From: Dysosmobacter welbionis | Lineage (GTDB): Bacteria; Bacillota; Clostridia; Oscillospirales; Oscillospiraceae | Direction: 5' to 3' | Assembly (NCBI RefSeq): GCF_005121165.3 | Contig: NZ_CP034413.3 | Span: 3,124,001-3,188,000, forward strand | Length of the DNA stretch: 64,000 nucleotides | Part shown: in pieces, positions 16,300 to 23,393 of the stretch | Position numbering within the stretch: the first letter of the stretch is position 1 | Layout: every line of letters begins with the position of its first letter | Made by a program: the position numbers and the translations under genes | Notes under the pieces: generated by a model | Databases searched by the model: none | Seen by the model: only the letters and a program-made list of their open reading frames with translations | What the model was told of the DNA's origin: nothing

Positions 16300-16328
16300 T
16301 TGCATTTGAGGACGAGGTGTGCTATACT
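16300..16328 (+). promoter_or_regulatory. Promoter of the zinc-binding lipoprotein gene
   Basis: TTGCAT and TATACT with a 17-nt spacer. The predicted transcription start, near 16335, falls at the edge of the palindrome listed next. Confidence 0.7.
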
Positions 16329-16336
16329 GCATAATC

Positions 16337-16357
16337 TGAAAACAATTCTCATTTTCA
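16337..16357 (+). promoter_or_regulatory. Candidate Zur/Fur-type operator
   Basis: A 21-bp partial palindrome (TGAAAA arm, ATTCTCAT core, TTTTCA arm) covers the start of transcription and ends 14 nt before the GTG start codon. Fur-family boxes share this A/T-rich 7-1-7 look. Zinc repression by Zur is the natural guess for a zinc-binding protein, but the match is by eye. Confidence 0.45.
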
Positions 16358-16371
16358 AAGGAGATCAGACT

Positions 16372-17337
16372 GTGGAAAAACGTATTCGGTTGTGTGCCGC
16401 GCTGGCGATGGTGCTTCTGTTGACCGCCTGCGGACAGGCTCCGGCGGAGCATGAGAGGGAAGAGCGGCTGACAGTGGTGGCTACGGTATTCCCCGCCTAT
16501 GATTTCGCCCGGGCCGCCGGGGGAGAGCTGGCAGAGGTGCGGCTTCTGCTGCCGCCGGGAGCAGAGAGCCATTCCTACGAGCCCACCCCGGCGGACATTC
16601 TGGCAGTGCAGGAGTGCGATCTGTTCCTCTATCTGGGCGGCGAATCCGACGCCTGGGTGGAGACGATTCTGGAGTCCGTGGACATGCAGGGCGAGGCCCT
16701 GCGGATGGTGGACTGTGTGGACCTGCTGGAGGAGGAGACAGTGGAGGGCATGGAAGACCACGAGGGCCATGACCACGACCATGCGGAGGGGCCCGGCCTG
16801 GGAGAAGTGGTGGGCTACGATGAGCACGTGTGGACATCCCCGAAAAATGCCGCCGCCATCACCCGGGCGGTGGGGGACAGGCTGGCGGAGCTGGACCCGG
16901 CCAATGCCGGGACTTACGCCGCCAACACGGAGGGCTACGCCACCCGGATCGAGGCCCTGGACCGGGAATTCGCGGACTTCTTCGCCGGAGTGGAGGACCG
17001 GACCATGGTGTTCGGGGACCGATTTCCCCTGCGGTACTTCGCGGAGGAATTCGACATCGACTACTACGCTGCCTTCCCCGGGTGCAGCACCCAGACAGAG
17101 CCCTCGGCAGCCACCATCGCCTTCCTGACGGACAAGGTGCGGGAAGAGGGGATCCCCACGGTCTGGTACATTGAGTTCTCCAATCATCTGGTGGCGGACA
17201 GCATTGCGGAGGCCGCGGGCGTCAAGACGGCCCTGTTCCACACCTGCCACAATGTATCCACGGACGAACTGGAGGCGGGGGCCACTTACGTGTCCCTGAT
17301 GGAGCAGAATCTGGAGACGCTGCGGGAGAATCTGTGA
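16372..17337 (+). CDS. Zinc ABC transporter substrate-binding lipoprotein
   Basis: 321 aa, GTG start after AAGGAG. The N-terminus is a lipoprotein signal (LLLTACGQ), so the protein is anchored outside the membrane. It belongs to the ZnuA/AdcA cluster A-I group: VVATVFPAYDFARA, the metal-binding SHSYEPTP histidine, and a His/Asp loop (DHEGHDHDHAEG) typical of zinc importers. Further ligands follow in YDEHVWTSP and FPGCSTQTEPS. No permease or ATPase gene is adjacent, so the rest of the importer must lie elsewhere. A strong terminator follows. Confidence 0.9.
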   Translation: MEKRIRLCAALAMVLLLTACGQAPAEHEREERLTVVATVFPAYDFARAAGGELAEVRLLLPPGAESHSYEPTPADILAVQECDLFLYLGGESDAWVETILESVDMQGEALRMVDCVDLLEEETVEGMEDHEGHDHDHAEGPGLGEVVGYDEHVWTSPKNAAAITRAVGDRLAELDPANAGTYAANTEGYATRIEALDREFADFFAGVEDRTMVFGDRFPLRYFAEEFDIDYYAAFPGCSTQTEPSAATIAFLTDKVREEGIPTVWYIEFSNHLVADSIAEAAGVKTALFHTCHNVSTDELEAGATYVSLMEQNLETLRENL

Positions 17338-17352
17338 TCTGAAAAGAAGAGC

Positions 17353-17390
17353 GCCGGGGCTGCAGCGGATGTCGCAGCCCCGGCTTTTTT
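17353..17390 (+). terminator. Terminator of the zinc-binding gene
   Basis: An 11-bp perfect stem (17353-17363 with 17374-17384) is followed by six T residues. Confidence 0.88.
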
Positions 17391-17412
17391 ATGGGAAACG
17401 GCGGAGAAGCCT

Positions 17413-17441
17413 TTGACAGGGGCGTGCTTCCGCCGTATCAT
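17413..17441 (+). promoter_or_regulatory. Promoter of the alcohol dehydrogenase gene
   Basis: TTGACA and TATCAT with a 17-nt spacer, 23 nt before the ATG at 17465. Confidence 0.75.
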
Positions 17442-17464
17442 AGGAGTCAGAGAGGAGAGATGGT

Positions 17465-18508
17465 ATGCTGGCTTATACCTATTTGGAAAAAGGAACCTTC
17501 CGGCTGACGGACAAGCCGAAGCCTGTGCTGCGGGAACCTGGAGACGCGCTGGTCCGGGTGACGCTGTCCAGCATCTGCACCAGCGACCTGCACATCAAGC
17601 ACGGCTCCGTGCCCCGGGCGGTGCCCGGTATCACCGTGGGCCATGAGATGGTAGGTGTGGTGGAATCGGTGGGTCCCGGCGTCCAGACGGTCCGCCCCGG
17701 CGACCGGGTGAGCGTGAATGTGGAGACGTTCTGCGGCGAGTGCTTCTTCTGCCGCCACGGGTATGTCAACAACTGTACGGATCCCAGCGGCGGCTGGGCC
17801 CTAGGCTGCCGGATCGACGGGGGACAGGCGGAATACGTCCGGGTGCCCTACGCGGACCAGGGTCTGACGAAAATCCCGGAGAGCGTTACGGACCGGCAGG
17901 CACTGTTTGCCGGCGACATCCTGGCCACCGGCTTCTGGGCGGCCCGCATCACGGAGATCGGGCCGGAGGACACGGTGCTGATCCTAGGAGCGGGCCCCAC
18001 AGGCATCTGCACTCTGTTGTGCGTGCTGCTGAAAGCGCCTAAGCAGGTCATCGTCTGCGAAAAGGACCCGGCGCGTCTCCGGTTTGTCCGGGAGCACTAT
18101 CCCCAGGTGCTGACGGTGGGGCCGGAGGAGGTGCTGGCCTTCACACAGGCCCACAGCGACCACGGCGGCGCGGACCGGGTGCTGGAGGTAGCCGGGGCGG
18201 AGGAGACCTTCCGCCTGGCCTGGCAGTGCGCCCGCCCCAATGCGGTGGTGACGGTGGTGGCGCTTTACGATAGGCCCCAGCTCCTGCCCCTGCCGGAGAT
18301 GTACGGGAAGAATCTCACCTTCAAAACCGGCGGCGTGGACGGCTGTGACAGCCAGGAGATTCTGGACCTGATCGCGGCGGGAAAGCTGGACACCACGCCC
18401 CTCATCACCCACACTGTCCCTCTGCGGGATATCGCGGCGGCCTATGACCTGTTCGAGCACCGGCGGGACGGTGTCATCAAGGTGGCGGTGGACTGCAGCA
18501 TGGCGTGA
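17465..18508 (+). CDS. Zinc-dependent medium-chain alcohol dehydrogenase
   Basis: 347 aa. The catalytic zinc ligands are visible (CTSD near residue 38, GHE near residue 59), as is the four-cysteine structural zinc loop (CGECFFCRHGYVNNC). The NAD(P)-binding fold follows with VLILGAGPTGICTLL. Family members oxidise or reduce secondary alcohols, sugars or polyols; threonine or butanediol dehydrogenases are close in layout. The substrate is not clear. The gene is 46 nt before the next one and may be co-transcribed with it. Confidence 0.87.
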   Translation: MLAYTYLEKGTFRLTDKPKPVLREPGDALVRVTLSSICTSDLHIKHGSVPRAVPGITVGHEMVGVVESVGPGVQTVRPGDRVSVNVETFCGECFFCRHGYVNNCTDPSGGWALGCRIDGGQAEYVRVPYADQGLTKIPESVTDRQALFAGDILATGFWAARITEIGPEDTVLILGAGPTGICTLLCVLLKAPKQVIVCEKDPARLRFVREHYPQVLTVGPEEVLAFTQAHSDHGGADRVLEVAGAEETFRLAWQCARPNAVVTVVALYDRPQLLPLPEMYGKNLTFKTGGVDGCDSQEILDLIAAGKLDTTPLITHTVPLRDIAAAYDLFEHRRDGVIKVAVDCSMA

Positions 18509-18554
18509 GGACAGCAGGACAACAGCTCCGAAGAGACAGAGAGGAGAGAGGCAG

Positions 18555-19244
18555 ATGGATGATGGGATGCAGTGGCTGGCGGGAACGATCCTGTCGGCGG
18601 TGATCTCCAGCGTGATCACCGTGGGCTTCCTGTCCGCGCTTGTGACACGGCTGCAGATCCGGATCGACCACCGGAATAACGGGATCAAGCGGGTCTATGC
18701 CCCGGGAGAGCACAGCCGAACACTGAAAAAGCAGCTGGCAGAGGCACGGGCGATCCAGCTTCTGGCATTGTCCGGCTATGGGTTCACCCATGCATACAGA
18801 CGCATCCTGACCGACTGCGTGGCCAGGGGCGGGACAGTGGAATACCTGCTGGCGCAGCCCGGAACCGCCTATATGAAAGATGCGGCTGAGATCGAGGGCA
18901 GAGGGGCGGACTCCATCTCCGAGGAGGTCGGGGAGACCCTGAAGCTGCTGGAGGCCATCCGGCGGGACGCCGCGGAAAAGGCAGGGAAGCAGAAAGCGGA
19001 GCCGGGCAGAGTTCTCGTCAGGTATTTTCACACGGAGATGCGCGAACAGCTGATTCTCTGTACGGATCAGAGCGGGCGGCGTACGGCCTGGCTGTCGCTG
19101 CTGATCCCGCCGCTTCCGGCGCTGGAGTGCAACATGATCGAGTACAGGGACGCGGAGGACTGTGTGGATTATTATGAGGCCGTGAAGAGGCGCAGTGAGC
19201 CTTGCCCAGTCGCCGTCCCCGGCAGGATGCACGGAAAGGACTGA
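18555..19244 (+). CDS. Membrane-anchored protein of unknown function (229 aa)
   Basis: A single N-terminal membrane helix (about residues 7-30) precedes a basic linker and a soluble domain. The soluble part has the phrases AIQLLALSGYGFTHAYRRIL and RGGTVEYLLAQPGT, which recall the DUF5919/phospholipase-D-like style of domain in which a conserved strand is followed by a ligand loop; this is only a resemblance. Start at 18555 follows GAGAGGAGAGAGG. It could be a sensor or effector, but no function is assigned. It follows the dehydrogenase in the same direction. Confidence 0.65.
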   Translation: MDDGMQWLAGTILSAVISSVITVGFLSALVTRLQIRIDHRNNGIKRVYAPGEHSRTLKKQLAEARAIQLLALSGYGFTHAYRRILTDCVARGGTVEYLLAQPGTAYMKDAAEIEGRGADSISEEVGETLKLLEAIRRDAAEKAGKQKAEPGRVLVRYFHTEMREQLILCTDQSGRRTAWLSLLIPPLPALECNMIEYRDAEDCVDYYEAVKRRSEPCPVAVPGRMHGKD

Positions 19245-19266
19245 GACACCGGGCGCGGGCTGGCCC

Positions 19267-19461
19267 TCACCAGGCTATGCGGCGGTACTCGATGGCCCTG
19301 CACTGGCGGACCACTTGGGCACAGAGAGCGTTGTAAAATTGGAGATACTGTTTCTTGGCCTGGCGCTGGGCGCGCTGCTTCTCCTGAAACAGCCGCCACT
19401 GAGGGCAGGTCTTGTGGCAGCCCTCCCGGTAGGACGGACAGCCGGTTTGGCAGGGCAGCAT
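19267..19461 (-). CDS. Small cysteine-rich protein (64 aa)
   Basis: A short gene on the minus strand, convergent with the preceding one, with a good ribosome site (GGAGGA, 9 nt before the ATG). The N-terminus has a CQTGCPSYREGCHKTCPQW cluster (five cysteines and one histidine) that could bind a metal, followed by a basic Gln/Lys-rich helix and two further cysteines. I recall similar short proteins in gut clostridia, annotated as hypothetical. No function is assigned. Confidence 0.7.
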   Translation of the reverse strand: MLPCQTGCPSYREGCHKTCPQWRLFQEKQRAQRQAKKQYLQFYNALCAQVVRQCRAIEYRRIAW

Positions 19462-19606
19462 GGGACATTCCTCCGATCTCGGATATTCTCCGCCCGGACA
19501 CGGCCGGGGCAGGACTCTGCTGTCAGTGTAGTCTTTTTCCCAACGGCCTGCCACCTTGAAATGGTAAAGCGGGGGTAAAACCTCTGCGCAGGCGGAAAAA
19601 CGGGGC

Positions 19607-19636
19607 TTGACAACCCCCGCGGTGGCATGGTAAAGT
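19607..19636 (+). promoter_or_regulatory. Promoter of the MATE pump leader
   Basis: TTGACA and TAAAGT with an 18-nt spacer. The transcript would start near 19643, 113 nt before the coding start, leaving a structured leader. Confidence 0.55.
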
Positions 19637-19642
19637 ATTGGC

Positions 19643-19730
19643 TGTTCATCGGAGGGCTTGTGGCCGCAGTCACAAAGCCGGATAAGATGCTGGGGGGCGC
19701 CCGGTTTCTTGTCCGGCTTTTTTTTCGCGC
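19643..19730 (+). promoter_or_regulatory. Switch-like leader with antiterminator/terminator upstream of MATE pump
   Basis: Two hairpins compete for the same bases. The upstream one pairs GGCTTGTG (19655-19662) with CACAAAGCC (19671-19679). The downstream one pairs AAAGCCGGA (19674-19682) with TCCGGCTTT (19712-19720) and is followed by eight T residues, an intrinsic terminator 30 nt before the gene. This is the layout of a transcription ON-switch. MATE pumps of clostridia are known targets of the guanidine-IV (mepA) riboswitch, which overlaps its terminator in this manner. I cannot confirm the class from memory of its consensus. Confidence 0.6.
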
Positions 19731-19755
19731 CTTTCCGGAGTTGAGGAGGGACATC

Positions 19756-21111
19756 ATGGAAACAGAACAGACCTTTACACGGGGGCCGATCCTGTCGACC
19801 CTGCTGAAATTCGCCCTGCCGGTGCTGCTGGCTTTGCTGCTGCAGGCCATGTACGGCGCAGTGGACCTGCAGGTGGTGGGCAAATTCGGCACTGCGGCGG
19901 ACATCTCGGCCGTCTCCACCGGCAGCCAGATCATGCAGACCGTGACCATCGTCATCACAGGTCTGGCTATGGGCATCACGGTCCTGCTGGGACAGAAGAT
20001 CGGTGAGGACAGGCCGGAGGAGGCGGGGGCGGCTGTGGGCAGCGGCATCTGCCTGTTTCTGGTGGTGGCAGTGGCTGCCACAGTGGCGCTGGAGCTGGCG
20101 GCACCTCAGCTGGCAATGCTCATGCACGCCCCGGCGGATGCCTTTGACGGCACGGTGGAATATGTGCGGATCTGCTCCGGCGGCGCGGTGTTCATTGTGG
20201 CCTACAACCTTTTGGGCAGTATCTTCCGGGGGATCGGAGACTCCCGGGTATCGCTGATCACTGTGCTGATTGCCTGTATTCTGAATATCGGCGGCGACCT
20301 GCTGTTGGTGGGGGGCTTCGGCCTGAATGTGGCTGGCGCAGCCATCGCCACAGTCTTTGCCCAGGCAATGAGCGTGGCGCTGTCCCTGCTGCTGATCCGT
20401 GGAAAGCACTTGGCCTTCATACTCCGGCGGCAGGACATCCGGTTCGACGGTGCCATCATTGGACGGATTCTGAAATTGGGCAGCCCGGTGGCGCTTCAGG
20501 ACCTGCTGGTGAATATCACCTTCCTGGTGATCATCGCCATCGCCAATTCTATGGGCACCATTCCCTCCGCCGGGGTGGGCGTGGCGGAGAAGCTGTGCGC
20601 CTTCGTCATGCTGGTGCCCTCTGCCTATATGCAGTCCATGTCCGCCTTCGTGGCGCAGAACATCGGCGCCGGGCTGGAGACCAGGGCCCGGCGGGCGCTG
20701 CTGTACGGCGTGCTGTCCTCCCTGATGGCGGGCCTCCTCATGGGCTGGGCGGCATTCTTTCACGGAGATGTGCTGGCGGGTATTTTCGCGGATGACCCGG
20801 CGGTGATCGCCGCCGCCTGGGAGTATCTCAAGGCCTACGCCATTGACTGCCTGCTTACCAGCTTCCTGTTCTGCTTTGTGGGCTTTTTCAACGGCTGCGG
20901 GCAGACGCTGTTCGTCATGGCGCAAGGAATGGTCGGGGCCCTGGGGGTCCGGCTGCCGGTGGCGCTGCTGGTGAGCCGGGCGGCGGACAGCTCTCTGTTC
21001 CATCTGGGGCTGGCCACCCCTGCCTCCACGGTGGTGCAGATTTTCCTGTGCGGAATCTGGTACCTGCGGCGCTCCCACCGGCTGAACCGGCTGGGGCTGA
21101 TACGGAAATAA
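19756..21111 (+). CDS. MATE-family efflux transporter
   Basis: 451 aa with twelve predicted membrane helices in two related halves; the first begins RGPILSTLLKFALPVLLALL. MATE proteins expel cationic drugs or metabolites in exchange for Na+ or H+. The ATG at 19756 follows GAGGAGGGACATC. The leader carries a conditional terminator, so expression is probably induced by a small molecule, perhaps guanidinium or a toxic cation. It is MepA/NorM-like; the substrate is not known. Confidence 0.9.
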   Translation: METEQTFTRGPILSTLLKFALPVLLALLLQAMYGAVDLQVVGKFGTAADISAVSTGSQIMQTVTIVITGLAMGITVLLGQKIGEDRPEEAGAAVGSGICLFLVVAVAATVALELAAPQLAMLMHAPADAFDGTVEYVRICSGGAVFIVAYNLLGSIFRGIGDSRVSLITVLIACILNIGGDLLLVGGFGLNVAGAAIATVFAQAMSVALSLLLIRGKHLAFILRRQDIRFDGAIIGRILKLGSPVALQDLLVNITFLVIIAIANSMGTIPSAGVGVAEKLCAFVMLVPSAYMQSMSAFVAQNIGAGLETRARRALLYGVLSSLMAGLLMGWAAFFHGDVLAGIFADDPAVIAAAWEYLKAYAIDCLLTSFLFCFVGFFNGCGQTLFVMAQGMVGALGVRLPVALLVSRAADSSLFHLGLATPASTVVQIFLCGIWYLRRSHRLNRLGLIRK

Positions 21112-21116
21112 AAGAT

Positions 21117-21144
21117 GCCCCGGCACCTTCGTGCCGGGGCTTTC
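21117..21144 (+). terminator. Terminator of the MATE gene
   Basis: A 10-bp perfect stem (GCCCCGGCAC) with a CTTC loop and a short TTT tail. Confidence 0.75.
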
Positions 21145-21227
21145 CAGCGTGCCTGTCCGCAGGCAGCGGGACGGAATCATTGGAGTGCAGGACAGAAGAC
21201 CTGCACTTGTCCCTTTGCTGGACAGGC

Positions 21228-22145
21228 TCAGTAGTTCCGCTCCATCTCCTGGATCTGCTGGTACAGCCAGTCGTTGACAGGGACGGAAATGCCGTGTTTG
21301 GCGGCCAGCCGGCGAATGATGCCTGCAAACAGCTCCACTTCGCTCTTCCGGTGGTTTTTGCCGTCCTGCCGCATAGAGGTCTCACCGTTGGAGGGCAGGT
21401 GGTCAATGATGTCCACCCATGCGGCCACGTCCTTCTCAGAGAGCGGGACACCCTCTGCATTGGCCACGGCGGCCACCTCCCGCATGGCGCCGATCATGGT
21501 GTCCCGGGGCTTTCCGGGCACCTGCAGCGGGCCGTAATCGCACTGGAACACCAGGGCGGCCTGGTTGCAGCCGGTGTTGCACAGCAGCTTGCTCCACATG
21601 TGGGTGCGGATGTCCGCCGGTACGACATAGGGGAAGCCGATGCTGTCAAAAAACGCGGTGAGCCGCTGGAGGCGGCTGGTGTCCTCCCCGGCGGGGACGC
21701 CTACTGCCAGTTCCCCAATGGGGTCGCAGACGACGCGGTTGCCCTCCTTCTTGGCGGCCATCCGCTCCGCCACGCACCAGACCACATGCTCCGGACCAAA
21801 GGCATCTCCCAGGATCTCCTCGCTGGAGATGCCATTGAGGACCGAGATCAGGAGCGTGTCCGGTCCCACCAGGTGGCGGCAGGTCTCGATGGCGTTCTGC
21901 AGACCGCCGAACTTGACGGCGAACAGCAGTAGGTCCACCGGCTCTGTGCGAGCGGCGGCATCGGTGTAATTGAAGTCGCAGGGTGCGTCGTTGTACCAAA
22001 AGCCCTGCTTCCGGTAGCGGGCGATCCGTGCGCCGTCTGCCAGAACGGGGACCTGCTCCTTGCCGAGCGCCCGTGTGAAGAGCGTGGCGTACAGGACGCC
22101 AAGGGAACCCAGGCCGATGACGCCGGCTGTTTGAATGGGTTTCAT
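21228..22145 (-). CDS. 2-dehydropantoate 2-reductase (ketopantoate reductase family)
   Basis: 305 aa. The N-terminal NAD(P)-binding fold (GVIGLGSLGVLYA) and the C-terminal helical domain with KLLCNTGCNQ fit the PanE/ApbA family. PanE makes pantoate for CoA synthesis, but many family members in gut Firmicutes are paralogs of unknown substrate. Start at 22145 (ATG, 8 nt after GGAGG) is preferred to the TTG one codon earlier. It follows the radical SAM gene by 58 nt and is probably in its operon. Confidence 0.85.
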   Translation of the reverse strand: MKPIQTAGVIGLGSLGVLYATLFTRALGKEQVPVLADGARIARYRKQGFWYNDAPCDFNYTDAAARTEPVDLLLFAVKFGGLQNAIETCRHLVGPDTLLISVLNGISSEEILGDAFGPEHVVWCVAERMAAKKEGNRVVCDPIGELAVGVPAGEDTSRLQRLTAFFDSIGFPYVVPADIRTHMWSKLLCNTGCNQAALVFQCDYGPLQVPGKPRDTMIGAMREVAAVANAEGVPLSEKDVAAWVDIIDHLPSNGETSMRQDGKNHRKSEVELFAGIIRRLAAKHGISVPVNDWLYQQIQEMERNY

Positions 22146-22203
22146 CAATCATTCCTCCTGTTCATCAAAACAGGGCGGCGGAATGCTCCGCCGCCCCTGT
22201 TGC

Positions 22204-23091
22204 TTACGCGATCCGAGCCAGCCACCGCAGATCGTAGGGCTCAAACACGACCTTTTCATAGGCGTCCACATCCAGGGGCGTGCCGTCCCAGTCGGAGTGG
22301 ATGTCGCCGTTCTGCTTGATGAGGATGTCGTAGAGGATGTCGTAGGTGACGCCGCTCACCGGGTCCGTCTCCACGATGGTGGAGTAAGGCAGCGTCTTGT
22401 GGTATGTCAGCTCCATTCCCTTGTAGTCGAAATGGAAGCCGCAGCGCATCCGGCAGCCGTCCAGTCCCGTGTACCGGGCCACCTTCTTCAGATCCTGGAG
22501 GATTTTGTCCCCCTCCTCCTCATAGAGGTTCTCCGGTGTGGTGGCGGTGTAGTCGAACCGGAACTGAATGGAGGCGCCCGGGAGCTTGCGGAACCGCTCC
22601 ATATAGGGCACCAGCTGCTCGGCGGGATAGTTCTTGTACAGCACGCAGTTCACCCGGAAGGGCACCGGCAGCTTGGAAAGCAGGCCGTCGTTGGATTCCA
22701 CCACATAGTGCTGCATGTGGCGGGAGACGTTGATGCAGGTGATCTTGTGTCTGTTCCGCTCCGCAAATGCCAGAATGTCCGCCTCGGACTGGTGCTCGGA
22801 GACGGGAAGGGTGGTGTTGATATATACCTTGTGGGTAGTGGGGATTTTGTCCAGCATCACCTGGAGGGACTCCAGGTTGGCGAAGGGCTCACCCCCGGTG
22901 AAGACGAAGTCGCAGTCGGGCGTGATGGCGTCCATCCGCTCGATGCTCCGGCAGATCTTCTCCAGGGAAAAACCTGTCATATCCGCATACTCGCCTTTAT
23001 TGATGCAGAAGGGGCAGTGGTTCTTGCAGTCGTAAGGGACAAAGATCGTCACCGTGGCGCCGCCCTCCCGCGTCTTATAGGGATGTTTCAT
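22204..23091 (-). CDS. Radical SAM protein
   Basis: 295 aa with the cluster-binding CxxxCxxC motif (YDCKNHCPFCINKGEY) close to the N-terminus and the FTGGEP motif that binds S-adenosylmethionine. The rest resembles activating-enzyme-like single-domain radical SAM proteins; no auxiliary SPASM cluster is evident. The ATG at 23091 is chosen: a longer in-frame TTG reading starts inside the promoter. Co-transcription with the PanE-like gene suggests a shared but unknown pathway. Confidence 0.85.
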   Translation of the reverse strand: MKHPYKTREGGATVTIFVPYDCKNHCPFCINKGEYADMTGFSLEKICRSIERMDAITPDCDFVFTGGEPFANLESLQVMLDKIPTTHKVYINTTLPVSEHQSEADILAFAERNRHKITCINVSRHMQHYVVESNDGLLSKLPVPFRVNCVLYKNYPAEQLVPYMERFRKLPGASIQFRFDYTATTPENLYEEEGDKILQDLKKVARYTGLDGCRMRCGFHFDYKGMELTYHKTLPYSTIVETDPVSGVTYDILYDILIKQNGDIHSDWDGTPLDVDAYEKVVFEPYDLRWLARIA

Positions 23092-23177
23092 ATCGATCGG
23101 CCTTTCAGAGTAAAATGGAAAATCCGTGAAAAAATGGTCTCCAAAAACCGCGTTGAAGGTCTTGCAGACAATGTTAT

Positions 23178-23206
23178 ATTTTAAAGGATTTTTCAACAGA
23201 GGTCAA
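23178..23206 (-). promoter_or_regulatory. Promoter of the radical SAM - PanE pair
   Basis: Minus-strand TTGACC and TAAAAT with a 17-nt spacer, 87 nt before the ATG at 23091. Confidence 0.7.
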
Positions 23207-23323
23207 GAGTAAAAGGGAAATTCCCCGTGAGAAACTCCGAAAAAACGCTGACACTTCTGGAAAACCTGCACAAATCCCGCCTGCAGCGCCGCCCCAGTGG
23301 AAAGATGCCGGTGAAGGCAGGGC

Positions 23324-23352
23324 TGTACATTTCCCGGAGAAAATGCTATAAT
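23324..23352 (+). promoter_or_regulatory. Promoter of the FHA-FtsW operon
   Basis: TGTACA and TATAAT with a 17-nt spacer, 42 nt before the ATG. Between this and the divergent promoter lie about 120 bases with no visible gene. Confidence 0.6.
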
Positions 23353-23393
23353 AACAAACTATGCAATTGTGTTTCAAGAGAGGAGGCGGACCC

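Noticed and set aside
19462-21180. Long upstream part of the minus-strand frame that ends as the 64-aa protein
   Set aside because: The upstream part is antisense to the MATE gene; only the last 64 codons have a ribosome site and sensible sequence.
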